From assembly GCF_032852305.1 (NCBI RefSeq), contig NZ_CP136594.1:2393501-2457500 (forward strand): a stretch of DNA of 64,000 nucleotides, written 5' to 3'. The notes under the pieces are model-generated. The model saw nothing but the letters and a program-made list of their open reading frames with translations. It was not told the DNA's origin and ran no database searches. The position numbers and the translations under genes are program-made. Below, one piece after another: positions 1 to 8,723 of this stretch. Position 1 is the first letter of the stretch. Every line of letters begins with the position of its first letter. This stretch comes from Parasphingorhabdus sp. SCSIO 66989 (GTDB lineage: Bacteria > Pseudomonadota > Alphaproteobacteria > Sphingomonadales > Sphingomonadaceae).

Positions 1-691
1 ACAGCGCAATCTCTTTTTCCTCTGCGGCGACAATCGACTGCGCTGCATCCGATTGATCATGCCGCGCCAGAAAATCGGCAAAGCGCGCCTGCATCGGGCG
101 ATAGTAATTGTCGAGCCAGCAATGCGGCGGCAACGGGAAATAGCCGATGGGTGTATAGCCATTGGCTTCAAGGATCGCCATTTTTGCTGATGCGGTGGCG
201 ACTTCAGGGTATTCTTCTGCCCAGTGCTGGTCCAGCTCGGCGGGACGCTCATCGGTGAGCCAGGTTAGCTCGGACACCGCCAATATGCCGCCGGGCTTGA
301 GATACTGTCGCCAAGCGCGGACGCCATTTTCAAAACCGATATTGTAGATCGCGCCCTCGGACCAGATGGCATCAAGCGAGGTGTCCGCAAAAGGCAAAGC
401 ATCCATGGAAATGGCATGGGTCGTAATGCGCTCGGAAAGGTCCTGCTTTTGCGCCTCAGCTTCCAGCTTTTCGAGAAATGGCGGCAAGAAATCGACCGCC
501 TCTATATGTGCATCAAGTTCCTGTGCCAGCACCAGCGTTGATGCGCCCGTGCCGCAACCGATGTCGGCGATATGCAGCCCCTGCTTCTCCTTCAAGCCAG
601 ATAAGCCAATGGCGCGCCGTGTCACATCATCACCGCCCGGCCCTTGGCGATAGCCTCCAATATGCAGGTCGATAAGCAAGTCCAGTTGCAT
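1..691 (-). CDS. Class I SAM-dependent methyltransferase (C-terminus cut by window edge)
   Basis: Reading leftward from an ATG at 689-691 gives an open frame to the window edge. It contains the class I methyltransferase motif I (ADIGCGTGASTLVLA, about residues 41-55), an acidic residue ending strand beta2 (AVDFLPPF), and a motif IV-like LDAIWSEGAIYNIGF stretch. It therefore probably transfers a methyl group from S-adenosylmethionine, in the cytosol; the substrate cannot be told from sequence. The downstream gene for an acetyltransferase ends only 4 bases before this start, on the same strand, so the two may be co-transcribed after guaA. The C-terminus is missing, so length cannot be compared with the family. 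Confidence 0.8.
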   Translation of the reverse strand, partial: MQLDLLIDLHIGGYRQGPGGDDVTRRAIGLSGLKEKQGLHIADIGCGTGASTLVLAQELDAHIEAVDFLPPFLEKLEAEAQKQDLSERITTHAISMDALPFADTSLDAIWSEGAIYNIGFENGVRAWRQYLKPGGILAVSELTWLTDERPAELDQHWAEEYPEVATASAKMAILEANGYTPIGYFPLPPHCWLDNYYRPMQARFADFLARHDQSDAAQSIVAAEEKEIAL

Positions 692-695
692 AATT

Positions 696-1109
696 CTAGG
701 GTTCTAGCCTCCGCCCAAAGGTCAACACCGGCTGCTGCTCATAGCCCAGCGATTTATAGAACGCACAGGCACTGCTATTTTCGCTGCGAACCATCAATTG
801 GATTTTGGCCGCACCTTGTTCGCGCAGATATTCCTCTGCGGCAGACATGATCTGGCGTCCTAACCCGCCTTTCTGACGTGACGGCTCTACGGCCAGATAA
901 TAGACCCATCCCCGGTGCCCATCAAAACCAACCATCGCCGAAGCCACCATCTGCTCATTTCCTTCCAGGATAAGAACATCCGATGTCTTGCCCACAACAG
1001 CTTGTTTAAAGTCGCTTTCTGCATCGTTCCAAGGGCGGGTTAAAGCGCAAGACTCCCACAAGGCAACTACGGCCTCACAGTCTTCAAGCGACGCTTGCCT
1101 CACTCCCAT
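696..1109 (-). CDS. GNAT family acetyltransferase, YpeA-like
   Basis: 137-residue GNAT fold. It starts [18 protein letters not shown], shows the acceptor-side LTRPWND element and the [16 protein letters not shown] strand, then the acetyl-CoA pyrophosphate loop ([11 protein letters not shown], about residues 78-88) and a C-terminal [11 protein letters not shown]. This order, with the 'W-C-L-RPWND' beginning, is typical of the YpeA group of small acetyltransferases; the acceptor is unknown. The start overlaps the 3' end of guaA by 10 bases, so translation is probably coupled to guaA. Family is confident, the substrate is not. Confidence 0.85.
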   Translation of the reverse strand: MGVRQASLEDCEAVVALWESCALTRPWNDAESDFKQAVVGKTSDVLILEGNEQMVASAMVGFDGHRGWVYYLAVEPSRQKGGLGRQIMSAAEEYLREQGAAKIQLMVRSENSSACAFYKSLGYEQQPVLTFGRRLEP

Positions 1110-2659
1110 TCAATAGTACCCGGCGGCTTGCTGGTATAATCATAGACCACCCGGTTAATCCCCTTCACCTCATTGACAATCCGTGTCGCCACGCGGGTCA
1201 GGAAGGCAGCGTCGAAGGGGTAGACATCGGCGGTCATGCCGTCGGTGCTGGTGACGGCGCGCAAGCCGCAGACGCTGTCATAGGTGCGGCCATCGCCCAT
1301 GACGCCGACGGTTTTGACCGGGAGCAGCACGGCGAAAGCCTGCCAGATCGCGTCGTACAATCCGGCATTGCGGATTTCCTCGAGATAGATGGCATCAGCC
1401 TTGCGCAAAATCTCGCAGCGTTCGCGGGTGACTTCGCCAGGGATGCGGATGGCGAGGCCCGGTCCCGGGAAAGGATGGCGGCCGACAAACACATCGGGTA
1501 AGCCCAGCTCACGCCCGAGATCGCGTACCTCGTCCTTGAACAGTTCGCGCAGTGGCTCTACCAGTTCCATATTCATCCGCTCGGGCAGGCCACCGACATT
1601 GTGGTGGCTCTTGATGGTGACGCTCGGTCCGCCGGTGAAGGACACGCTCTCGATAACATCAGGGTAAAGCGTCCCCTGCGCCAGAAACGCCGCGCCGCCG
1701 ATCTTCTTTGCTTCTTCTTCAAACACATCAATAAAGGTTTTGCCGATAAATTTGCGCTTCTTTTCCGGGTCGGTCTCGCCTTTCAGCCCGCCGAGGAACA
1801 GCGTCTCCGCCTCGACATGCACCAGCGGAATATTATAGCTGCCGCGAAAGAGGCTGACGACCTGATCCGCCTCGCCCATGCGCATCAGGCCATGATCGAC
1901 AAAGACACAGGTCAGCTGGTCGCCAATCGCCTCATGGATCAGCACCGCAGCCACCGCGCTGTCGACGCCGCCGGACAGACCGCAGATAACCTTGCCATCG
2001 CCGACCTGCTCGCGAATTTCGGCGATCTTGGTCTTTTTGAACTCGGCCATGGTCCAGTCGCCCGAACAGCCACAGACATGACGGACGAAATTGGCGATCA
2101 GCTTGCCGCCATCGGGCGTGTGCACCACCTCGGGGTGGAACTGCATGCCATAATAGCGCTTCTGCTCATTGGCGATCACCGCATAGGGCGCTCCTTCTGA
2201 GGTGGCGACCACCGAAAAACCGGGGGCGAGCGCGGTCACCTTGTCGCCATGGCTCATCCACACCTGATGCTTTTCATTCGGCTTCCACAGACCAGAGAAC
2301 AACGTGCAATCCTCGGCGACATCAAGGAAAGCGCGGCCAAATTCGCCGGTCTCGCCACCCTCGACGCTACCGCCCAGTTTCTTGGTCAGCGCCTGCTGGC
2401 CATAGCAGATGCCGAACAAAGGCACGCCGCTGTCCAGCACCGCATCAGGGATATCGGGCGCGCCTTCTTCGGTCACCGATGCCGGACCGCCGGAGAGGAT
2501 AACGCCTTTGGGTTTCATCCGCTCAAACGCCGCTTCTGCGCTATTGAAAGGGGCAATTTCGCTGTAAACGCCGGCCTCTCGCACGCGCCGCGCGATGAGC
2601 TGCGTTACCTGACTGCCAAAATCGATGATAAGGATGGATTCGCCGGGAGATATGGTCAT
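1100..2659 (-). CDS. guaA: GMP synthase (glutamine-hydrolysing)
   Basis: Converts XMP to GMP using glutamine and ATP, the last step of de novo guanine nucleotide synthesis. The class I glutamine amidotransferase domain comes first, with nucleophile Cys85 in FGICYGQQ and His in MQFHPEV. It is followed by the ATP pyrophosphatase P-loop [10 protein letters not shown] near residue 230 and the dimerisation domain ending KPPGTIEWE. The frame is open upstream to 2713, but the family start is at MTISPGESI (ATG 2657-2659), giving 519 residues, close to the E. coli enzyme. No strong ribosome-binding site precedes it. The upstream gap holds a dispersed palindromic repeat. Confidence 0.97.
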   Translation of the reverse strand: MTISPGESILIIDFGSQVTQLIARRVREAGVYSEIAPFNSAEAAFERMKPKGVILSGGPASVTEEGAPDIPDAVLDSGVPLFGICYGQQALTKKLGGSVEGGETGEFGRAFLDVAEDCTLFSGLWKPNEKHQVWMSHGDKVTALAPGFSVVATSEGAPYAVIANEQKRYYGMQFHPEVVHTPDGGKLIANFVRHVCGCSGDWTMAEFKKTKIAEIREQVGDGKVICGLSGGVDSAVAAVLIHEAIGDQLTCVFVDHGLMRMGEADQVVSLFRGSYNIPLVHVEAETLFLGGLKGETDPEKKRKFIGKTFIDVFEEEAKKIGGAAFLAQGTLYPDVIESVSFTGGPSVTIKSHHNVGGLPERMNMELVEPLRELFKDEVRDLGRELGLPDVFVGRHPFPGPGLAIRIPGEVTRERCEILRKADAIYLEEIRNAGLYDAIWQAFAVLLPVKTVGVMGDGRTYDSVCGLRAVTSTDGMTADVYPFDAAFLTRVATRIVNEVKGINRVVYDYTSKPPGTIEWE

Positions 2660-2732
2660 GGCGACAGCGATAGTTTCGCGCGCGGGCCGAGTCCAGTGGC
2701 CGCAACACCACACCGTGCAGAACCTACTTTAC

Positions 2733-2806
2733 CCGTTCGCCTCGAGCGAAGTCGAGCGGCCCTAGCAAGTGGAGGGCTATGTCTCGACTACGCTCGACAC
2801 GAACGG
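2733..2806. repeat. REP-type palindrome, family I, copy 1
   Basis: The 27-nt arms begin CCGTTCGCCTCGAGCG and end CTCGACACGAACGG, forming an imperfect inverted repeat with a short variable centre. Five further copies lie at 17161, 23133, 26702, 30717 and 56422. This copy sits between the 3' end of the TPR lipoprotein gene and the start of guaA. Confidence 0.9.
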
Positions 2807-2847
2807 AATACTTCCTAAGCGATCCACGCATCGATAAGATGCTCAAA

Positions 2848-4500
2848 TCAGAGCGAGGCGGCGACTTGCTCCAGCCGGTTGCGCTGTTCGGGGCGAACGA
2901 AAGGCAGAATGACCTCAATCTCGCGCTTGGCCGCGGCGTTCTGCTTATTGGCGATCAACGCCTGCGCCAGATGCCAGCGAATTTCCATATCAGCGGGCTT
3001 GGCCATGGAAGCGGAGCGCAGCAGCTCCAGTGCCTCCACCTTGTCACCACCGCTGTTGAGCATGACCCAGGCGAGCGTATCCTGAACCGCCGGATCATCG
3101 GGGGCGAGGTCCATCGCAGCCCGCGCATGGTTCAATGCGCGTTTGTTGTTGTTCGCCTGCAATGCTGCCTGCGCTGCATTGTTACGCACCAACGCATTAT
3201 CGGCCATGCCCTTGCCAATCAGCGCTTCATAGATGGTCAACGCGTCATTGGGCCGGCCCTCTGCCAAAGCAGCTTGCGCCGCAATCAGTTGCTCGCCCAG
3301 ATTGTCGAGCTTGGGCACCTCGGCCCGACGTTCCAGACGTGCGGACAGGTCATCATCGCCCGCCTTGCCTGCCAGTTTAGCGGCATAGCCGAGCAGTTGC
3401 GGGTCAACATCGGCGCGATCAATCACCTGCCGCACCGCCTGCAGCGCGCCTTTGGCATCGCCCTGCTTCTCGCGCGCTTCGGCAAGCAGAAACGCGCCCT
3501 TGGTATGATTGGGGAAGAGTTTGACAAAGCGCGACAGCCTTTGCTCCGCCTGATTGAAATTGCCCTGGCGGATGGCAATCTCGCCGCTGAGCAACACCGA
3601 TGGCGGATGGTCATCCAACACATCGCCCGTTTCCTGCATCAGATTATAGGCGGTCTGCACATCATCCTGGGCGAACGCGATGCGCGCGCGCAGATAGACC
3701 GAAACCGGCTGCACATTGGCCATGGCATCGGCCCGGTCAAGATAGTCGAGAGCCGCATCATAATCCTGATTATCCGCCTGGATCGCGGCCATGCTGATCA
3801 GCGGAAAAACAGAGTCGGGATAGGCTTGCAATGCCGCGCTAAAAGACTCTTCTGCCGCCTCCAGATCATTCTCAAACAGTGCCAACTGGCCGCGGATCAA
3901 CAGGGCCTCAAGATTGTCCGGCTCGGCCTTGAGAGCCTTGGCGATCTGGCTGCGCGCCTCGCTGACCCGGCCCTGCTCAATCGCCAGCGCCGCCGACAGC
4001 GCCAGCAACCCGGCATCATCGCCATGCAGGGTCAAGCCGTTAGAAAGCCGGGTAGATGCCGCAGTAAAATCGCCGCTTTCAAACAGCGCCCGCGCCATCA
4101 GCCGATGCCATTCTGCCTGACCCTCAGACGGTGCCGCCTCCAGCATATCCAGCGCCTCACGATATTTTCCCTGCAGGATATTCGCACGCGCGCGCAAGCG
4201 AACCAGCGCATCATCGGACAGGTCCCCACTGGCCTTGACCTTGGACAGGGCGTTTTCCGCACCCAATCCGTCGCCAAGTTCCAGCAAGGTGCGCGCGAAC
4301 AACAGATTGGCCTCGGCTGATGTTGGTTCCGCCTTGATCGCATTCAACAAATGGATACGCGCATCGGCGAAATTGTTTTCGGCAAAGGCCTGCTTGCCAG
4401 CCTCGAGTGGATCCTGTTCCACAATCCCGCAACCGGCAAGGGCCAGCGGCAGAGCGAGCGTTGCGATCATTACGCGGTAGAGTGACAAATGCCGTGGCAT
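2848..4500 (-). CDS. TPR-repeat lipoprotein of the PEP-CTERM/exosortase type (PrsT-like)
   Basis: 550 residues. The signal peptide ends in a lipobox LALAGC with the lipidated Cys at residue 24, so the protein should be anchored in a membrane on its periplasmic side. The rest is a run of tetratricopeptide repeats (A-x-FAENNFADARIHLLNAIK, LEAAEESFSAALQAYPDS and so on) reaching almost to the C-terminus. Long TPR lipoproteins of this design (PrsT) belong to PEP-CTERM/exosortase exopolysaccharide systems. The neighbouring upstream gene does encode a PEP-CTERM-type protein, which supports the name; no exosortase lies in the window. It is separated from that neighbour by a terminator and probably has its own promoter. 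Confidence 0.8.
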   Translation of the reverse strand: MPRHLSLYRVMIATLALPLALAGCGIVEQDPLEAGKQAFAENNFADARIHLLNAIKAEPTSAEANLLFARTLLELGDGLGAENALSKVKASGDLSDDALVRLRARANILQGKYREALDMLEAAPSEGQAEWHRLMARALFESGDFTAASTRLSNGLTLHGDDAGLLALSAALAIEQGRVSEARSQIAKALKAEPDNLEALLIRGQLALFENDLEAAEESFSAALQAYPDSVFPLISMAAIQADNQDYDAALDYLDRADAMANVQPVSVYLRARIAFAQDDVQTAYNLMQETGDVLDDHPPSVLLSGEIAIRQGNFNQAEQRLSRFVKLFPNHTKGAFLLAEAREKQGDAKGALQAVRQVIDRADVDPQLLGYAAKLAGKAGDDDLSARLERRAEVPKLDNLGEQLIAAQAALAEGRPNDALTIYEALIGKGMADNALVRNNAAQAALQANNNKRALNHARAAMDLAPDDPAVQDTLAWVMLNSGGDKVEALELLRSASMAKPADMEIRWHLAQALIANKQNAAAKREIEVILPFVRPEQRNRLEQVAASL

Positions 4501-4589
4501 TAGGCGTTTCTACATCATCAAAGACTAAAAAATACCGAAAAAAGCCGTTTCGCGCTGAATATTCACAGGTACCAATGCATCAGATGTGC

Positions 4590-4617
4590 AAAAGGCGCTG
4601 AAGCATGCCTCAGCGCC
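4590..4617 (-). terminator. Rho-independent terminator of the PEP-CTERM gene
   Basis: On the minus strand an 8-bp stem (GGCGCTGA / TCAGCGCC) with an 8-nt loop is followed by TTTT. It lies about 40 bases past the stop codon of the PEP-CTERM protein gene and before the TPR lipoprotein gene. Confidence 0.75.
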
Positions 4618-4653
4618 CTCGTTCTTTAGGAGATAAAGAACTGCAATCGCATA

Positions 4654-5352
4654 TCAGTTCTGCCGATATTCCCGGCGGCGACGGCGCAGAGCTACGCCCA
4701 GACCGGCCAAACCCAGAGCCATCAGGCCAAGACCAGCGGGTGCAGGAACCGGTGTGCCAGGGCGCTCATGCAGGTTGAGATTGAAATCCCAATGCTTGCT
4801 CAGAGGATGACCATAAGGGTCGAGAATGTTGAGCCAAGCTGACGCGCCGAAATTCTTGTTCTTGTCATTGGCACCCGGGCCGATTTGCACGGCAGTGTTG
4901 CCGGCAAAGGGATCGTTGGGATTAAGCGTGAACACCCGGCCATCTATGGTGATGGTGCCCGACCCGGTGGTAAAGAAATCAATATCCGGCGTGTCGGTAC
5001 CCGGATTATAGGGCCCGCCGCCTGCTTTATAGATGAAGTTGGTTCCGTCGATAGTCTCGAGAAAACCGCCAAAGCTCAGATCAATCTGCGCAACGGCGCC
5101 CTTATTATTGATCGCACTGCCGGTGAAGGTCGCGGTCTGGTTATGCTCATCGACGGTGAACAGCGAACCATCCTGCATCGAATAGTGACGGCTACAACCG
5201 GAATTGTAGTTGCCGGTCCAAAGACCATGCGAACAACTGCCCTTATTGTTGGCGTCTTTCGCATCGAACTCAATGACATTGGCCGAAGCCATTTGCGGCA
5301 CAGCCAGCAGCGCCGCCACCGCCATCGCTCCTTTGATGATCGTCTTGATCAT
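4654..5352 (-). CDS. PEP-CTERM-type sorted surface/secreted protein
   Basis: 232 residues with an N-terminal signal peptide (cleavage likely after QMASA). The C-terminal tripartite sorting tag consists of a PVPAPA motif replacing the usual PEP, a hydrophobic helix (GLGLMALGLAGLGVAL) and an arginine cluster (RRRRR). Such tags are recognised by exosortase, which processes the protein at the membrane for export. The middle part is rich in Asn, Gly and Thr and has no domain I recognise. The start is fixed by AAGGAAG seven bases before the ATG. A sigma-54-type promoter lies upstream and a terminator downstream, so it is probably a single-gene unit. Confidence 0.85.
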   Translation of the reverse strand: MIKTIIKGAMAVAALLAVPQMASANVIEFDAKDANNKGSCSHGLWTGNYNSGCSRHYSMQDGSLFTVDEHNQTATFTGSAINNKGAVAQIDLSFGGFLETIDGTNFIYKAGGGPYNPGTDTPDIDFFTTGSGTITIDGRVFTLNPNDPFAGNTAVQIGPGANDKNKNFGASAWLNILDPYGHPLSKHWDFNLNLHERPGTPVPAPAGLGLMALGLAGLGVALRRRRREYRQN

Positions 5353-5430
5353 GGTTTTCTTCCTTTTGATCCTAAAATCGCGAACAGATATTTCATCCGT
5401 TCAGTCCCACCTTCTTGATATGACAAAGGT

Positions 5431-5448
5431 TAAGCAGGACTCGTGCCA
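5431..5448 (-). promoter_or_regulatory. Sigma-54 (RpoN) type -24/-12 promoter for the PEP-CTERM gene
   Basis: The minus strand reads TGGCACGAGTCCTGCTT. GG and GC are exactly 10 nt apart, and the -24 element TGGCACG is a perfect consensus match; the -12 element is CTGC instead of TTGC. Transcription would begin near 5423, giving a leader of about 70 nt. PEP-CTERM genes are known to be RpoN-controlled in several exosortase systems, so context fits. Confidence 0.7.
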
Positions 5449-5590
5449 GAAGGAGTCAAATGGCGAGATTCGGGGATTCAAAAGGTTAACGCTCGTTGTA
5501 ATGACTGCAGGAGTGTAAAATTCCCCGACACGAGGAGGACTTGGAAGTGAGATTGCTATTGAGGCCATTCACGCTGTTTCTGGCCAAGCA

Positions 5591-8500
5591 TCAGTCAACA
5601 GTTAGTTTGGCGATAACGGGTTCTTCACCATTACTTTCACGCTTTATCTCGAAATCGATTGACTCCTCACTCTGGTTAGCGCGGCCAAAATTGCGAAAGA
5701 TCGAGGCAGTGAGAATGCTAGCGCCATTGGGGTTTAAACGATCAGGGCGAAAAGTATTGGCACGAATAACATAATCACCCTTACGTGCCTGCCTGAGCAT
5801 ATATTCCTCAGGACCATAGCCTCTAATCATATCTTTCGACATATGCCCGCCAATTGCTGTCAGCTTCTCAGCGTAGTACGCGCGTTGGCCGGTTGGCTCT
5901 TCGACCCAAAGGTCAATATCTGTATTGTCCGTAGTCCATTCGATGACAACACGCACATCGCTATCAATCAGATTGGTGAACTTATCTGGCAAAGGGTTCT
6001 TGGCACCAGCCAGTAACGCGACAGGCAGTGCTGCATTGGCCTCTACCAGCGCTATAAGGTCAATACCCTCATAAGCATCGGGCACCGGGGACATAGCGAT
6101 GTCATTCAAGAGCGACAGTGCATTGTCATAGTCTTTGGCAGCTTCCTGCATCTGTTGTGATTTGCCGCGCGACAATAATGCCAGAGCAAGTTTTCGCCTC
6201 GGCTGCGGAATTTCCGGCTGGATCGCGGCGAGGTAGCTGAACAGTTCTATCGAACGATCAATTTGGCCGTAGCGTTGCAAGCGGTGAGCTACGATGGTGA
6301 CTGTCTCGATATTGGCGGTCGGCAAATCCAATGCCGAGAGCAACACCTCTATTGCCTCATCTGGACGGTCCCTTTCATAAAGCCAATGGGCGACATCCAG
6401 ATAGAATAAAGGAACGCTACCATATTCTTCATTCTGCCGGGCAAACACAGCATCGAAATCATCTGTTTCCGCAGCAAGCGCCTGAATATAAGGTTTATCG
6501 TCAGCTACCGAAGCCAAATCAATGTCCACAGACACCGAGGCAGGCTCTGCGCTTCTCGCTGCTTGGCCAGTAGCTATGTTCCCTCCGGCAATAACGATAT
6601 TACTACTATCAGCTTCTGCGGCTTCCACGTTCGTGCTCGAAACCGATACAGCGACTGGGGCTTCTTGGACTTGTTCGCGGGAAATGGCAGCCCCAGTGAC
6701 TGTAACTTCGTTGTCAATAGCATTCGCAGCTTCAGATGATGGTGGAGGTGGGGGCGGAGGTGCAGGTGGAGGCGGCGGAGCGGGGGGCAATTCACGTGCA
6801 AACTCCACTGATCGTTCAGCAGAACCTTCACCGTCATCCAAAGACTGGTCTACACTAACCTTACTAAAATCCTTATCTCTCCATTCCAGCAGATCGGCCC
6901 ATCGCGACGTTAGACTATCAATGTGATACTTTTGGTCACTGCGTGCATTGCTGTCAGCTATTTTTCTTGCTTCAACAAAGTCACGCATCAGGTCTGCGGG
7001 GTAGGATTTAGGCGGCTCTATATCGCTACCAACGTAATCTGCGGGGTCTTCCAGAACCAGAAAGGATAGACTTGGGGCCTCAACAGAATAGGCCCTCGCC
7101 ATGGCCAGATAGCTCTCGCGATCTGGATCATTCTCCCGCCGTTGTAGCTGACTAAAGGCCCATAAGGCACCTGCCCCGTCAAAAGCGCGCGATTGCGAAA
7201 GCAAAGACACATCCTCGACATAGGCGCGGCGCGCATTGCCCGCTCTTATCCGCGCGATATCCGCTTTTCGCTTTACAATTGCTGACCAATGCCCGGTTTT
7301 GGACTCTAGCGAAACAAACTGCTCCCGCTCACCGGATGCACTCGAGATTCTGGTCAAATTGGGGGCGTCAGACAAAATCCGCTCAGCTATGCTCTCAATC
7401 TGTGATGGATTCTGCAGTGTGAAGAAACCGCCACCATGTTGACTGGCCAAATTGGCCAGCACCGCTTTACTGGCCGATTGCGAACTGCTGATTACGTGCA
7501 GCCTACAATCAGGGTCGAAGGTTACGTCCCTGTCAATTGTAACCTGCCCATCACTAAACATCAGACACAGGCTTGCTTTTTCTTCGCTGTCCAGCGCTGC
7601 ATAGCTGCTTGCCCCAATATATGCGATGTCCGACAACAAAGATGCTAGATGCTCACTATCACGGACAGCATATTCCCGCCGATGCTCGCTATTGAACAAA
7701 ACCAAGTCGATTGACTGCGCTGCCAAGCTTTGAACGAGGCGCTGCAGCAACCGACTTTCTTCCTCAAGCCTGTCCTCGCCGCGGGAACGGCTGTTATCCC
7801 AATATATCTTGACGCTCTCAAGCGGCTGCTCGTCGCTGATTACATCGCGATACTCCCCGGTTATCTGGACAAACTCCTCACCATTTCTGTGCCGGGATAC
7901 AAGGACGGGAGCAATCGAAAGTGGGGCCACCCATATCTCACCACTGATATGGGTCTTGGTCCCACTCGTTGTCAGCAGAAAAGTATCTTTGGCGCTTTCA
8001 TCCCGGCTCACGAGACTCTCGCCAAAAATAGAAGCCTCGGGCACCTCTTCAATCCCGGAAATTCGTATCTTTGCCGCCCACTCGCTGACGCTATATTCAG
8101 TCTCAACCGGCATACGAAAACCGGATACTCCGCTGACTGGAAATGCAAAGCGCAGTCTTAGGGTTCTCGTGTCATCCGGATTTACGGGGTAGATAACGGT
8201 CTCAAAAAAACCTTCGCGTGATACGTTCGCCAATCCCGGATCAATGCGTCCTCGAACTTGACGCTCGTAAGCAGACTTGGCTTTGCTCTTTTCCAACAAC
8301 ACTCCATCAACAAGTGTCCCACGCTTGGCAAACTCGTCCGAAGCCAAATCGATGGCGTAACCAGTGACCACCGCACCATCGGGCAACTGCAATCCAAATT
8401 TTGCTTCCAGCCCGTCATCGCTATCGTTGCGGATAATCGCGGTAATCTCACCCTCGCCAATGCTGCCATAGATGGTGAAATCAAAGTCCAGCCGCTCAAA

Positions 8501-8674
8501 TCGCAGTGCATCGCTGCTTGTTGCCGCGCTTTGAATACCGTCAATCTCTGCTGTAAGAGACGGATTCGCCATGCGGGTGTCACCTGTCGATTCCGCGCGG
8601 GCATGCGACATGGTGCAGAGGTTAAGCAACACGAAAATGGTCAAGAAACCTGTAAGTGCTTTGTGCATCATCAC
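5591..8674 (-). CDS. Secreted VIT / VWA / TPR / DUF2135 multidomain protein
   Basis: 1027 residues with a signal peptide ending near SHARA (residue 27). Next comes a VIT domain (about 50-190; GTLVDGVLLEKSKAKSAYE is typical). A VWA-like domain follows from about residue 285, with a DxSxS metal site (YWDNSRSRGED). A proline-rich stretch lies near residues 628-648, then a short segment resembling the start of a TonB-receptor plug (NEVTVTGAAISREQVQ). TPR-like helices occupy about 730-860, and the C-terminal domain resembles DUF2135/YfaP (DVRVVIEWTTDNTDIDLWV). VIT-VWA proteins are usually envelope or extracellular adhesion or scaffold proteins. The gene is noticeably less G+C-rich than its neighbours. 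The exact function is unknown. Confidence 0.85.
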   Translation of the reverse strand: MMMHKALTGFLTIFVLLNLCTMSHARAESTGDTRMANPSLTAEIDGIQSAATSSDALRFERLDFDFTIYGSIGEGEITAIIRNDSDDGLEAKFGLQLPDGAVVTGYAIDLASDEFAKRGTLVDGVLLEKSKAKSAYERQVRGRIDPGLANVSREGFFETVIYPVNPDDTRTLRLRFAFPVSGVSGFRMPVETEYSVSEWAAKIRISGIEEVPEASIFGESLVSRDESAKDTFLLTTSGTKTHISGEIWVAPLSIAPVLVSRHRNGEEFVQITGEYRDVISDEQPLESVKIYWDNSRSRGEDRLEEESRLLQRLVQSLAAQSIDLVLFNSEHRREYAVRDSEHLASLLSDIAYIGASSYAALDSEEKASLCLMFSDGQVTIDRDVTFDPDCRLHVISSSQSASKAVLANLASQHGGGFFTLQNPSQIESIAERILSDAPNLTRISSASGEREQFVSLESKTGHWSAIVKRKADIARIRAGNARRAYVEDVSLLSQSRAFDGAGALWAFSQLQRRENDPDRESYLAMARAYSVEAPSLSFLVLEDPADYVGSDIEPPKSYPADLMRDFVEARKIADSNARSDQKYHIDSLTSRWADLLEWRDKDFSKVSVDQSLDDGEGSAERSVEFARELPPAPPPPPAPPPPPPPSSEAANAIDNEVTVTGAAISREQVQEAPVAVSVSSTNVEAAEADSSNIVIAGGNIATGQAARSAEPASVSVDIDLASVADDKPYIQALAAETDDFDAVFARQNEEYGSVPLFYLDVAHWLYERDRPDEAIEVLLSALDLPTANIETVTIVAHRLQRYGQIDRSIELFSYLAAIQPEIPQPRRKLALALLSRGKSQQMQEAAKDYDNALSLLNDIAMSPVPDAYEGIDLIALVEANAALPVALLAGAKNPLPDKFTNLIDSDVRVVIEWTTDNTDIDLWVEEPTGQRAYYAEKLTAIGGHMSKDMIRGYGPEEYMLRQARKGDYVIRANTFRPDRLNPNGASILTASIFRNFGRANQSEESIDFEIKRESNGEEPVIAKLTVD

Positions 8675-8723
8675 TCCCCCTTAAGCGTAAGCTCTTATCT
8701 AAAAGGACATGAAGATGCGATGA

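Noticed and set aside
2779-4320. 513-residue open frame on the plus strand
   Set aside because: It lies entirely antisense to the TPR lipoprotein gene and has a composition typical of a reverse-strand shadow in G+C-rich DNA; no domain or start signal.
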